Source: JALQUL01 sp964556425
GTDB lineage: Bacteria; Pseudomonadota; Gammaproteobacteria; Burkholderiales; Burkholderiaceae_C
Direction: 5' to 3'
Length of the DNA: 31,258 bases
Assembly (NCBI GenBank): GCA_964556425.1
Contig: CAZKWC010000034.1
Span: 1-31,258 of the forward strand
Shown: piece after piece, positions 16,309 to 24,490 of the stretch
How positions within the stretch are numbered: the stretch's first letter is position 1
Layout of the letters: each line of letters opens with the position of its first letter
The notes under the pieces: generated by a model
Seen by the model: the letters and a program-made list of their open reading frames with translations, nothing else
The model's database searches: none
Told to the model about the DNA's origin: nothing
Position numbers and translations under genes: made by a program

Positions 16309-17445
16309 ATGGTAAAAAATCCAGCATCCGACCCTAAACATCTAGCCCAGCTTCGTCAGCCAAGGCCCACCATGACGGATGTGGCCAAGATTGCAGGTGT
16401 TTCACAATCAACAGTGTCCATGGTCCTGAATAATGTCACTAGTGCCCGTTTATCTGCAGACACTCGCAGCAAGGTATTAGATGCGGCACTTAGCATTGGT
16501 TATCAGTTATCTAAATCGGCTCGCCATGATCCCGCATTTTTATTGCAATCTATGCGCTCAGAGTCTTTTGCTCATAATAAAAGCAAGCGCTTAATTGTCT
16601 ATTTAGTCGATGAAATTTCTACCAGCCCCCATCCTGTGGTGAGTGTTGATGGTGCACGCGATGCCGCATGGGAGCATGATTGCATCTTAAATGTAGCCAT
16701 CACCCATGGCAAACCCGAACAAGAACAAGCCATTATTGAAACCGCATTTGCCAATCCAATGTTATTAGGATTTGTTTACTCCACTATTTTTACTCGTAGT
16801 GTGCAATTGCCCGCACTGCTTTTAAATACCCCCACCGTTTTGCTTAATTGTCATGACGAAACACAAAAACGTCCTACGGTTGTGCCAGGGGAGTTGGCTG
16901 GCGGGCACACTGCCACTGATTATTTAATTGCTTGTGGCCATGAACGTATTGGCTTCATTAATGGTGAGCCTTGGATGGAAGCCGCCAAAGACAGATTAAA
17001 GGGTTATAGAAGAGCTTTAGCCACTGCCGACCTACCTTTTGACCCCAGTTTAATTCGTGAGGGAGACTGGATGAGTGGCTCTGGTTTTGATGCAACCCTC
17101 TCATTAATGGCCATGAATAAACCGCCCAGCGCGCTGTTTTGTGCCAATGACTTAATGGCGATTGGTGCGATGGAAGCACTGAAGTCACTTGGCCTGCAAG
17201 TACCTCATGATGTATCGGTAATGGGCTATGATGACCAAGAAATTTCTCGTCATACGCATCCGCCCTTGAGTACCGTTTTATTACCTAATTATGAAATGGG
17301 TCGCACCGCCATCGAAACTTTAATTTATGAAAGTAATGCCGTCCATAACACCCCTGGTAGTACACCTATTAAATCAAGGCGCATGTTAATTAAGGCCGAT
17401 TGTCCTTTAGTAGAGAGGCAAAGTGTTAAAAATTTAAAAGCTTAA
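16309..17445 (+). CDS. LacI/GalR-family transcriptional regulator
   Basis: A 378-residue regulator. The helix-turn-helix is MTDVAKIAGVSQSTVSMVLN (22-41), followed by the hinge helix region SADTRSKVLDAALSIGYQLS. The periplasmic-binding-protein-like effector domain runs from about residue 74, with typical GHERIGFINGEP, RLKGYRRAL, PSALFCANDLMAIGAMEALKSLGLQVPHDVSVMGYDD and LSTVLLPNYEMGR. Such proteins repress sugar operons until a sugar or sugar phosphate binds. The position, divergent from the importer/GH42 operon, makes that operon its likely target, together with its own gene. The N-terminal 21 residues before the HTH are longer than usual. A start at Met22 would leave too little sequence, so ATG 16309 is kept although no clear ribosome binding site precedes it. 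Confidence 0.9.
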   Translation: MVKNPASDPKHLAQLRQPRPTMTDVAKIAGVSQSTVSMVLNNVTSARLSADTRSKVLDAALSIGYQLSKSARHDPAFLLQSMRSESFAHNKSKRLIVYLVDEISTSPHPVVSVDGARDAAWEHDCILNVAITHGKPEQEQAIIETAFANPMLLGFVYSTIFTRSVQLPALLLNTPTVLLNCHDETQKRPTVVPGELAGGHTATDYLIACGHERIGFINGEPWMEAAKDRLKGYRRALATADLPFDPSLIREGDWMSGSGFDATLSLMAMNKPPSALFCANDLMAIGAMEALKSLGLQVPHDVSVMGYDDQEISRHTHPPLSTVLLPNYEMGRTAIETLIYESNAVHNTPGSTPIKSRRMLIKADCPLVERQSVKNLKA

Positions 17446-17591
17446 GTTTTAGCTCTTCCTTTTTTCTAACTTTTAATTAAAACGGGTATTTTTTTTGGCA
17501 TTTAACAGAAAGATAGTATTAGTAGGTTGATTTTTTTTATTTTTATGTAAAACTTCTACTTGTTTTTCACTAACATCCTTTAGGAGTTTTT

Positions 17592-17930
17592 ATGGCTGGC
17601 AAATTCGAATTAAAAAAATCAAAAAATGACAAGTTTTTCTTTAACTTGTTGGCAGGTAACGGACAAATTATTCTATCTAGCGAAATGTACGAAACCAAAG
17701 CAAGCGCATTAAATGGAATTGAATCAGTCAAAAAAAATGCCGCTCTAGCAGAGCGCTATAGCAAAGAAACCGGTGCAGATGGCAAAGCTTATTTCAATTT
17801 AAAAGCAGGTAACCACCAAATTATTGGCAAAAGCCAAATGTACGCAGATGAACGTGGCCGCGACAATGGCATTGAATCTTGCCAAAAAAATGGTCCAGAC
17901 GGCGCATTAGACGACCAAACTGCCGCTTAA
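17592..17930 (+). CDS. Tandem DUF1508 (YegP-like) protein
   Basis: A 112-residue protein made of two copies of the DUF1508 unit, about residues 3-50 (FELKKSKNDKFFFNLLAGNG to GIESVKKNA) and 54-101 (YSKETGADGKAYFNLKAGNH to GIESCQKNG). Each repeat has the F/Y-F-N-L-x-A-G-N-x-Q-I-I core and the NGIES-x-x-KN end. The family (YegP in E. coli) is small, cytoplasmic and of unknown biochemical role, with suggestions of stress or envelope links. AGGAG at 17582-17586 is a strong ribosome binding site. It stands alone between the LacI gene and a clear terminator, so it is probably a single-gene unit. Confidence 0.9.
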   Translation: MAGKFELKKSKNDKFFFNLLAGNGQIILSSEMYETKASALNGIESVKKNAALAERYSKETGADGKAYFNLKAGNHQIIGKSQMYADERGRDNGIESCQKNGPDGALDDQTAA

Positions 17931-18002
17931 TTCAACTACATGCGACTGCATGTTTAGTACTATGGGCTGATTATTTTTCTCATTTGCCTGTATGACTGTA
18001 AG

Positions 18003-18047
18003 AAATAAAGCCCTGTCACGACTCATTCTGACAGGGCTTTATTTTTG
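18003..18047 (+). terminator. Strong terminator after the DUF1508 gene
   Basis: AAATAAAGCCCTGTCA (18003-18018) pairs with TGACAGGGCTTTATTT (18029-18044) around a 10-nt loop, with a T-rich end. The 16-bp perfect stem lies 72 bp past the DUF1508 stop. Confidence 0.9.
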
Positions 18048-18078
18048 TTGAATAGCCCTGATTCATTCAGGAGCTTTT

Positions 18079-18828
18079 ATGAAAATTTCAACCATCGCCT
18101 TATCATTAGGTTTAATCAACCTATTAAGCACCACTTTAATAGCACATGCACAAACGCAAAATAATAGCGTCAGTTGCAAAGCTCAGTCGGGCGCTTTAGT
18201 GAGTCCTGTAATTGAACTCTACACATCAGAGTCATGTAGTTCATGTCCACCAGCAGACAAGTGGGTGAGTAGCCTTAAAAATAAAAACCTGGTGGTGCAG
18301 GTTTTCCATGTGGATTATTGGAATCATCTTTCATGGAAAGATAGATTCTCTTCACCTGCTTACACTGCCAGACAAAGAGAAGTGGCTGCCACCAATCAAT
18401 TAAATAGTATTTACACGCCACAAATCGTATTAAACGGTAAAGATTGGCCACAATGGCATAGAGGAGGCTCATTGAGCAATCAACAAAAAGCCCAGTTTTC
18501 GATTAGTCTAGAGCGTTTAGATGAACAAACCGTTTCGGTGGATGTACAAAACTTGGCATCCAACAAGCAAAACTGGACGGCTTATTGGACTGTTACAGAA
18601 AACGGTCAGACCACTCAAGTAAGGTCTGGTGAAAATGCAGGCCAATTTTTAAGCCATGATTTTATTGTGACCCAATACCAAACCCTTAAAGAACAAGAAG
18701 GTAATAAAAAATTCAATCTCAATTTAAAAACGGCGCTTGCAGGCTCACAAAAAAGCTTTAATTTTGTGATTACCCATCCACAAAATGCCCAACCACTTCA
18801 GGCCTTGAGTTTAAGTTGCAAGGTGTAA
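18079..18828 (+). CDS. DUF1223 thioredoxin-like exported protein
   Basis: A 249-residue protein with a Sec signal peptide (MKISTIALSLGLINLLSTTLIAHA, probable cut after AHA at residue 24), so periplasmic or outer-membrane facing. The mature part starts with VIELYTSESCSSCPPADKWV (about 47-66), the signature of the DUF1223 family. The C-S-S-C pair resembles a thioredoxin active site, followed by HVDYWNHLSWKDRFSSPAYTARQ and YTPQIVLNG, where the cis-Pro-like TPQ matches thioredoxin folds. The physiological role is unknown; a redox or protein-folding role is inference from the CxxC. AGGAG at 18069-18073 supports the start. Confidence 0.88.
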   Translation: MKISTIALSLGLINLLSTTLIAHAQTQNNSVSCKAQSGALVSPVIELYTSESCSSCPPADKWVSSLKNKNLVVQVFHVDYWNHLSWKDRFSSPAYTARQREVAATNQLNSIYTPQIVLNGKDWPQWHRGGSLSNQQKAQFSISLERLDEQTVSVDVQNLASNKQNWTAYWTVTENGQTTQVRSGENAGQFLSHDFIVTQYQTLKEQEGNKKFNLNLKTALAGSQKSFNFVITHPQNAQPLQALSLSCKV

Positions 18829-18890
18829 GCAAGTTACTCTGTCTTCAACTTAGGCAAAGTTGAGAGCTTTTCAAGTAATTTCACCCGAAA

Positions 18891-18914
18891 TTGAAGCCTA
18901 TTAATAGGCTTCAA
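18891..18914. repeat. 24-bp perfect palindrome at the thioesterase stop
   Basis: The half-site TTGAAGCCTATT (18891-18902) is followed without spacer by its exact complement (18903-18914). It lies between two convergent genes and includes the stop codon of the leftward thioesterase. There is no good U-tract, so it may be a weak bidirectional terminator or a mRNA 3'-end hairpin. Confidence 0.6.
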
Positions 18915-19336
18915 TCATCTTCAGAACTACCTAATGGCCTTGGCCTGCCATTTTTATCGATGGCCACATAGGTGAGCTGTGCTTCTGTTACCTTTACATA
19001 TTGCCCTTGTGCCTTAAATCTTTCGGCATAAACCTCTACTTGTACCGTGACTGAAGTACGACCTAGGCGTGTAACTTCGGCAAAAAACGACAAAATATCG
19101 CCCATTTTGACGGGTTGTTTAAAAATAAACTGATTCACCGCTACAGTAGCCATTCGTCCGTTAGTATGACGAGCAGGCAATACTGCACCAGCTAAATCAA
19201 CTTGTGCCATCACCCAACCACCAAAAATATCGCCATTGCCATTGGCATCGGCTGGCATTGGAATGACTTTTAAAACTAATTCCTTGTTTAAAGGTAATTG
19301 CACGGCTTCACTTGAATTTTGAGACATATTCACCAT
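18911..19336 (-). CDS. Acyl-CoA thioesterase, YciA-like hotdog family
   Basis: A 141-residue single hotdog-fold protein hydrolysing acyl-CoA thioesters in the cytoplasm, close to the length of YciA (about 132). The core PMPADANGNGDIFGGWVMAQVDLAGAV (27-52) holds the catalytic Asp region of the YciA/BFIT group (N-x-x-GDIFGGWVM), and ATVAVNQFIFKQPVKMGD follows. Chain-length preference cannot be read. ATGs at 19336 and 19327 are both possible starts (MVNMSQNSS), without a convincing ribosome binding site. It is divergent from the Atm1-like exporter gene across only 61 bp, so the two promoters are packed together. Confidence 0.88.
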   Translation of the reverse strand: MVNMSQNSSEAVQLPLNKELVLKVIPMPADANGNGDIFGGWVMAQVDLAGAVLPARHTNGRMATVAVNQFIFKQPVKMGDILSFFAEVTRLGRTSVTVQVEVYAERFKAQGQYVKVTEAQLTYVAIDKNGRPRPLGSSEDD

Positions 19337-19397
19337 CTATTAGAACTAAAACATACAACGATTATAAAAATCAATTATTAAGAAAACTTTCTCCATT

Positions 19398-21239
19398 ATG
19401 CGCCATTCTGCCCCAATTGCCTCAGATCCACCATCTAATAGCCCCATCACTGAACGCTCGGATTGGTCCACCCTCAAAAGATTATTCCCCTATTTGTGGC
19501 AATTTAAATGGCGTGTGATCGCTGCACTGAGCTTTATGGTAGCCGCCAAACTAGCCAATGTGAGTGTGCCATTATTGCTCAAACGCCTAGTTGACACCAT
19601 GAGCCTCAAGCCAGGTGACACATTAGCGGTACTAGTTGTGCCTTTAGGCTTGTTGGTAGCTTATGGACTTTTACGACTTTCTACTTCTATATTCACCGAG
19701 CTGCGTGAATGGATTTTTTCAAAAGCAGCTGAAGGCGCCTCTAGGCGCATTTCACTTGAAGTTTTTAGGCATCTTAATAATTTAAGCCTACGGTTTCATT
19801 TAGAACGCCAAACCGGTGGTATGACCCGTGACATAGAACGCGGTACCAGAGCGGTTCAGTCCTTAATTTCCTATTCGCTCTATAGCATTGTGCCCACTCT
19901 TATTGAGGTCACTTTAGTCTTAACATTTTTAGCGGTTAAATTTGATGTTTGGTTTGCCTTTATTACCATTATTGCATTGGTTTTTTATGTGACTTTTACT
20001 GTGGTGGTAACCGAGTGGCGCACCAAGTTTCGCAAAGAAATGAATGAACTCGACTCTCGTTCACATAGCCGAGCCATTGATGCCCTCATCAATTATGAGA
20101 CGGTTAAATATTTTAATAATGAAGAATTTGAAGCCAAGCGCTATGAAGAAAACTTAAAGGCTTATGGCAAAGCAGCCATGAAAAGTCAAAGCACTTTAAG
20201 CATTTTAAATACTGGCCAGCAAGTTATTATTGCACTCAGTTTAGTGGCTATGTTGTGGCGCGCCACACAAGGTGTGGTCGATGGTCGAATGACGCTTGGT
20301 GACTTGGTCATGATTAATGCATTTATGATTCAGCTTTATATTCCACTCGGATTTTTAGGTGTGCTTTACCGCGAAATTAAACAAAGCTTGTTAGATTTAG
20401 ACAAGATGTTTACCCTACTAGAAAAAGAACGCGAAATCGCCGATCCAGAAGACGCAAAGCTGTTAAAAGTAAGCTCAGAACCCACAGTTGAATTTAAAAA
20501 CGTGAGTTTTGCTTATCACGATAATCGGCCTATTTTGCAAGATGTTAGCTTTGTGATTCCAGGCGGAAAAACAGTGGCTGTAGTGGGGCCCTCGGGCGCT
20601 GGAAAATCGACTCTTTCTCGATTGCTCTATCGTTTTTATGATGTTAAAAAAGGCCAAATTTTAATTGATGGCCAAAATATTCAACAAGTCACACAAGACT
20701 CTTTAAGAAAGAGTATTGGCATTGTTCCGCAAGACACTGTTTTATTTAACGACACGGTTGCCTACAACATTGCCTATGGAAAACCGGGGGTCGATCAAAA
20801 TGAAATCGAAGAAGCCGCTAAAGCAGCACGTATTCATGATTTTATTAGCCACACCCCAGAAGGTTATGCCACCAAAGTAGGTGAGCGTGGCTTGAAATTA
20901 TCGGGCGGCGAAAAACAAAGGGTAGCAATTGCCCGTACCTTATTAAAAAATCCGCCTATTATGATTTTTGATGAGGCCACATCGGCACTTGATTCCGCTA
21001 ATGAAAAGGCCATTCAAGCTGAACTACAAAATGTATCGGCTAACAAAACCACCTTAATCATTGCGCACCGTTTATCTACCGTTATTGATGCGCATGAAAT
21101 TTTAGTCATGCAAGCAGGGCAAATTGCCGAACGAGGTTCTCACTCACAGTTATTAGCCCTTAATGGTGTTTATGCACAAATGTGGGCTATGCAACAAAAC
21201 AGTGATGCAATCACTAACGAAAGTAAAACTGAGGATTAA
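19398..21239 (+). CDS. Atm1/ABCB7-type ABC exporter
   Basis: A 613-residue half-transporter with six transmembrane helices (about 38-325) and a nucleotide-binding domain: Walker A GPSGAGKS (397-404), signature LSGGEKQRV (501-509), Walker B IMIFDEATSALD (521-532), switch His in IIAHRLST. NNLSLRFHLERQTGGMTRDIERGTRAV (127-153) and NAFMIQLYIPLGFLGVLYREIKQ (307-329) are hallmarks of the Atm1/HMT1 group (COG5265). These export glutathione-linked or sulfur species and are tied to Fe-S cluster and heavy-metal homeostasis. It works as a homodimer in the inner membrane. It stands alone on its strand, and a hairpin follows 14 bp after the stop. Confidence 0.93.
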   Translation: MRHSAPIASDPPSNSPITERSDWSTLKRLFPYLWQFKWRVIAALSFMVAAKLANVSVPLLLKRLVDTMSLKPGDTLAVLVVPLGLLVAYGLLRLSTSIFTELREWIFSKAAEGASRRISLEVFRHLNNLSLRFHLERQTGGMTRDIERGTRAVQSLISYSLYSIVPTLIEVTLVLTFLAVKFDVWFAFITIIALVFYVTFTVVVTEWRTKFRKEMNELDSRSHSRAIDALINYETVKYFNNEEFEAKRYEENLKAYGKAAMKSQSTLSILNTGQQVIIALSLVAMLWRATQGVVDGRMTLGDLVMINAFMIQLYIPLGFLGVLYREIKQSLLDLDKMFTLLEKEREIADPEDAKLLKVSSEPTVEFKNVSFAYHDNRPILQDVSFVIPGGKTVAVVGPSGAGKSTLSRLLYRFYDVKKGQILIDGQNIQQVTQDSLRKSIGIVPQDTVLFNDTVAYNIAYGKPGVDQNEIEEAAKAARIHDFISHTPEGYATKVGERGLKLSGGEKQRVAIARTLLKNPPIMIFDEATSALDSANEKAIQAELQNVSANKTTLIIAHRLSTVIDAHEILVMQAGQIAERGSHSQLLALNGVYAQMWAMQQNSDAITNESKTED

Positions 21240-21249
21240 AAAAGCGACC

Positions 21250-21286
21250 AAAAAAGCCTAACTTTCAAATGAGTTCGTAGGGCTTA
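21250..21286 (-). terminator. Terminator between the convergent Atm1 and MocR genes
   Basis: AAGCC-TA (21254-21260) pairs with TA-G-GGCTT (21278-21285) with one bulged base. On the minus strand the stem runs into TTTTTTGG, so it best terminates the leftward regulator gene; on the + strand the tail is TTATTTT, weaker. Confidence 0.6.
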
Positions 21287-22750
21287 TTTTCGCTCTTGCA
21301 TTTGCTCCGTCAGCCGCTCAAAGACTTGCCAAAAGGCCAAGTCTTGAGTGGTGGCAAAATTAATACGCATCAAAGTAGAGGGCACTCGGTTGGCATGAAA
21401 CAAAGCGCCTGGTGCTAATAAATACCCTTCATCTAACATACGTTGCGATAAGGCGTCAGTATCGACTCCAGTGTCTACCCAACCAAACAAACCAGCAGGT
21501 TCTGCCTTGAACTCACATCCATGGGCCAGCGCCAGCTGTGTACTTCTATTTCTGGCAGCCGACAACTGAGTTCTTATTCTTTCGGTATGACGTCTTAACT
21601 GACCTTGCTCTATACAATATGCTAAAGCTTTCTCTAGCAAACTAGGCGTAGTTAAAGTCGATAACATTTTAGTCTCTAAAAAACGCTCGGTTAAATGAGC
21701 GGGTGAGACCAAAAAACCAACCCGCCAATTAGGCGCTAAAATTTTGGCAAAACCACCCACATAAATAGTTTGTTGCAAGGCATCTAGAGCACATAAACGG
21801 GTCGCATGTTCATTGGCCAAAGGGCTATAGGTATCATCTTCAACAATATAAAACTGTTTCTCTCTGGCAAGGGTTAATAGGGAATGTGCACTAGAAGGTG
21901 TTAGGCAATAACCAGTCGGATTATGCAAAACGCTTAAGCTCACAAATAGTTTGGGATGATGCTGCTCACAATACTGCTTCATGATTTCCAAATCAGGACC
22001 CATAGGACCTCTTGGTACAGGCAATATCTTCATTCCCATAGAAGCCAAACGGGCATATTCAATCGCCCAACCAGGCTCCTCTACCATCACGGCATCACCC
22101 GCCCTCAGCAAGGTGCGACTCACAATATCTAAGGCATGAGTAGCACCAATCGTGGTAATAATTTGATCGGCTTCAGCATGGATTTGATGCAGCTGCAATT
22201 TACCCGACAAAGCCCGTCTTAAACCCATATCGCCATGGGGCTCTCCATATTCATAAGAAAAGCTGGCCACTCCTTTACTCATTACATGACGCACCGATGA
22301 TGCCAAAAAATGATTATCCAACCAAGCTGGTGGTAAAACACCCATACCTGGTTGTGGTTTGTCGCTAATTCTGTGAAACATTCCTCTGACCAAAGCACCC
22401 GCATTTAATGGCGCTTGATGATGTCGAGCCACAGCAGCGCCAGAACTTGAATCAGTTGAGTGGGAGTTACCGGTGCTAGCAGGTGATATCGCTTCATTTT
22501 TAAGCACTTCTCTAACAAAAAATCCTCGGTTTTTTCTAGCCTCTATCCAACCTTGGGCCTGTAACCTATCGTAGGCGGCCACTACTGTAGAGGGGCTGAG
22601 TTGATGCTGCTGGGCACATTGCCTCACCGAAGGTAATTTGCTACCAGGAGACAATAGATGCGATTGAATGCGACTGGCAATTAATTGAACTAATTGTTCG
22701 GTCAAAGATACCGATGAGGCTTTTACTAACATATGTCCAACATGATTCAT
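21284..22750 (-). CDS. MocR-type GntR/aminotransferase transcriptional regulator
   Basis: A 488-residue fusion of a GntR winged helix (about 12-82: LTEQLVQLIASRIQSHLLSPGSKLPSVRQCA and LSPSTVVAAYDRLQAQGWIEARKNRGFFV) with a class I aminotransferase-like domain (about 115-485). PLP-binding residues are kept: N277-P278 in HNPTG, D305/D306 in IVEDDTY, and the Schiff-base lysine K336 in YVGGFAKILAP. MocR regulators sense PLP or amino compounds and usually control a divergent gene. Here that is a LysE-family exporter followed by a DMT exporter and an aminotransferase. The 147-bp intergenic region carries a clear operator-like palindrome. The full set of PLP ligands suggests cofactor binding; which amino acid it senses is unknown. 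Confidence 0.92.
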   Translation of the reverse strand: MNHVGHMLVKASSVSLTEQLVQLIASRIQSHLLSPGSKLPSVRQCAQQHQLSPSTVVAAYDRLQAQGWIEARKNRGFFVREVLKNEAISPASTGNSHSTDSSSGAAVARHHQAPLNAGALVRGMFHRISDKPQPGMGVLPPAWLDNHFLASSVRHVMSKGVASFSYEYGEPHGDMGLRRALSGKLQLHQIHAEADQIITTIGATHALDIVSRTLLRAGDAVMVEEPGWAIEYARLASMGMKILPVPRGPMGPDLEIMKQYCEQHHPKLFVSLSVLHNPTGYCLTPSSAHSLLTLAREKQFYIVEDDTYSPLANEHATRLCALDALQQTIYVGGFAKILAPNWRVGFLVSPAHLTERFLETKMLSTLTTPSLLEKALAYCIEQGQLRRHTERIRTQLSAARNRSTQLALAHGCEFKAEPAGLFGWVDTGVDTDALSQRMLDEGYLLAPGALFHANRVPSTLMRINFATTQDLAFWQVFERLTEQMQERK

Positions 22751-22897
22751 GTGTAATGCTAAGAACAGCCATACAGTTTCTAAAGTGAGTGGCTAAACTG
22801 TATGGGTGATGTATGGTTTTATCACGTACATTATGCAATATATAAAATAATTTTGTTCTTAACCACCCTTTTTTAATTAGCTTAAAGCTCCCTACTT
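22751..22897. promoter_or_regulatory. MocR-exporter intergenic region with CCATAC/GTATGG sites
   Basis: A perfect 11-bp inverted repeat, CCATACAGTTT (22769-22779) and AAACTGTATGG (22795-22805), with a 15-bp spacer. A third half-site GTATGG follows at 22811-22816, exactly 11 bp (one helical turn) after the second, so there is a direct repeat beside the inverted one. An AT-rich stretch containing TATAAAAT (about 22840-22847) may serve as -10 for the exporter gene. No ribosome binding site is evident before ATG 22898. Confidence 0.65.
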
Positions 22898-23518
22898 ATG
22901 ACTGCTGCCGAATTCTCTGCACTTATGTTGGTCGCCACTGCCACTAGTTTTACACCAGGGCCCAATACCACTTTATCTACCGCATTGGCAGCCAATAGAG
23001 GTTTAAAAGCGAGTCTGCATTATGTGTTAGCTGTACCGGTTGGCTGGGGTTTGTTGTTTACACTTTGTGCTTTTGGTGTCGGCAATATCGTGACCCAAAT
23101 CCCTGCACTGGCCTATGCGGTTAAATATTTTGGCATTGCTTATTTAATCTGGCTAGCTAGTAAATTGTGGAAAAGTGGGCAATTGAGCTCGGCCAATGAA
23201 AGCCAACTAGATGTGACGTTTTTTCAGGGTATTTTGTTGCAGTTTTTAAATATCAAAGCATGGATGCTTGCTTTAACAGTGGCTTCTGGTTGGTTGGCTG
23301 GGCAAGCCGATTTTTATGCTCGTTATTTTATGATTTTGCCCTTAATGTTAGGTTTTGCTTTTTTTAGCAATTTACTTTATGCCAGTGTGGGCTCACTTTT
23401 AAGAGAATGGTTAAAAAAAGGCCAACGTTTATTAATGTTTAATCGTGGTATGGCTTGTATTCTTTTCCTTACCAGCCTGTGGCTCATTAGCTTTCCCGTT
23501 CAACAAGGACATTCATGA
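22898..23518 (+). CDS. LysE/RhtB family amino-acid exporter
   Basis: A 206-residue membrane protein with about six hydrophobic segments, the standard size of the LysE/RhtB/CadD family. SFTPGPNTTLSTALAANRGLKASLHYVLAVPVGW (17-50) contains the P-G-P-N motif of the family, and the C-terminal RGMACILFLTSLWLIS is also typical. These proteins export amino acids or related small molecules from the cytoplasm; the substrate here is unknown. Its stop overlaps the start of the next exporter gene by 4 bp (ATGA), so the two are translationally coupled. Divergence from a MocR regulator suggests induction by an amino compound. Confidence 0.92.
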   Translation: MTAAEFSALMLVATATSFTPGPNTTLSTALAANRGLKASLHYVLAVPVGWGLLFTLCAFGVGNIVTQIPALAYAVKYFGIAYLIWLASKLWKSGQLSSANESQLDVTFFQGILLQFLNIKAWMLALTVASGWLAGQADFYARYFMILPLMLGFAFFSNLLYASVGSLLREWLKKGQRLLMFNRGMACILFLTSLWLISFPVQQGHS

Positions 23519-24417
23519 AACCTCAACAAAAACAGCAATGGGGAATGTTATTGGGTATTCTGGGGGTCATTATTTTTGCAGCCACTTTACCCATGACCCG
23601 ACTCGCCACCGGTTTTGGAAGTAGCCCTCAACTGTCCGCTGGTTTCATCACTTTTGGCAGGGCCAGTGTAGCGGGCATTTTGTCAGTGCTTTATTTGCTT
23701 TTGACTCGTAGTACTTGGTTAAAACCTAAGCATATTACCCCTTTATTGATTGCTGCCTGTGGCAATGTTTTAGGTTATTCATTTTTCCTAAGTATGGCTT
23801 TAAGGCAGGTAGAAGCATCACATGCCGCCGTGGTCGTAGGAATTTTGCCTTTAGCAACCGCTACAATTGCTAGTTGGATATTGCATCAAAGACCCAGCCT
23901 AGGATTTTGGTTATGTTCGATTTTGGGTTGCAGCCTAGTGGTCATTTTTTTATGGATAAAAGGGGGTAGCCAATCTTGGTTGCCACAATTGGCCGATTTG
24001 TATTTATTAATGGCGGTTTTGTGTGCCGCAACTGGTTATGTTTTTGGTGCAAAAGTAACCCCCGACCTAGGTGCTGAACGTGTTATTTGTTGGATGTTGG
24101 TATTGACTTTGCCCATTTGCTTACCCATGGCAATTTATTATTGGCCCAGCACTACAATTCGTGCTGCCAGTTGGTGGGGCTTTACCTATGTTTCATTATT
24201 TAGCATGTGGATTGGATTTTTTGCTTGGTACCGAGGGCTAGATTGGGGTGGTACGGTAAGAGTGAGTCAAAGCCTTTTACTACAACCATTTTTCTCTATG
24301 CTTTTTGCCACCTTTTTACTCAATGAAGTCTTAGACTCCCTCACACTAGGTTTTGCATTTGCTGTTATTTTGACGGTATTTATAGGTCGGAAAATGCCCA
24401 TTCGACAAGCCACTTAA
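23515..24417 (+). CDS. EamA/DMT family transporter
   Basis: A 300-residue membrane protein with about ten hydrophobic segments in two EamA repeats (roughly 10-142 and 157-292). Family features include RASVAGILSVLYLLL, LGYSFFLSMALRQVEASHAAVVVGILPLATA near the end of repeat 1, and the later WIGFFAWYRGL and LLLQPFFSMLFATFLLNE. It is predicted to export a metabolite. It starts inside the last codons of the LysE-family gene, so the cell makes two different classes of exporter from one transcript, possibly for one compound and a derivative. This is a different paralogue from the DMT protein encoded at 1582. Confidence 0.9.
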   Translation: MKPQQKQQWGMLLGILGVIIFAATLPMTRLATGFGSSPQLSAGFITFGRASVAGILSVLYLLLTRSTWLKPKHITPLLIAACGNVLGYSFFLSMALRQVEASHAAVVVGILPLATATIASWILHQRPSLGFWLCSILGCSLVVIFLWIKGGSQSWLPQLADLYLLMAVLCAATGYVFGAKVTPDLGAERVICWMLVLTLPICLPMAIYYWPSTTIRAASWWGFTYVSLFSMWIGFFAWYRGLDWGGTVRVSQSLLLQPFFSMLFATFLLNEVLDSLTLGFAFAVILTVFIGRKMPIRQAT

Positions 24418-24490
24418 TTCCAATTTATTGGGCTATTTTCATTTTTGTTTTACTTATTTATTTCAATCGATTCATCAAGGAGTTTTTAAA

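Noticed and set aside
24428..24490. Longer aminotransferase beginning at 24428
   Set aside because: The start is not ATG, the added residues are atypical, and a clear AAGGAG site precedes ATG 24491.
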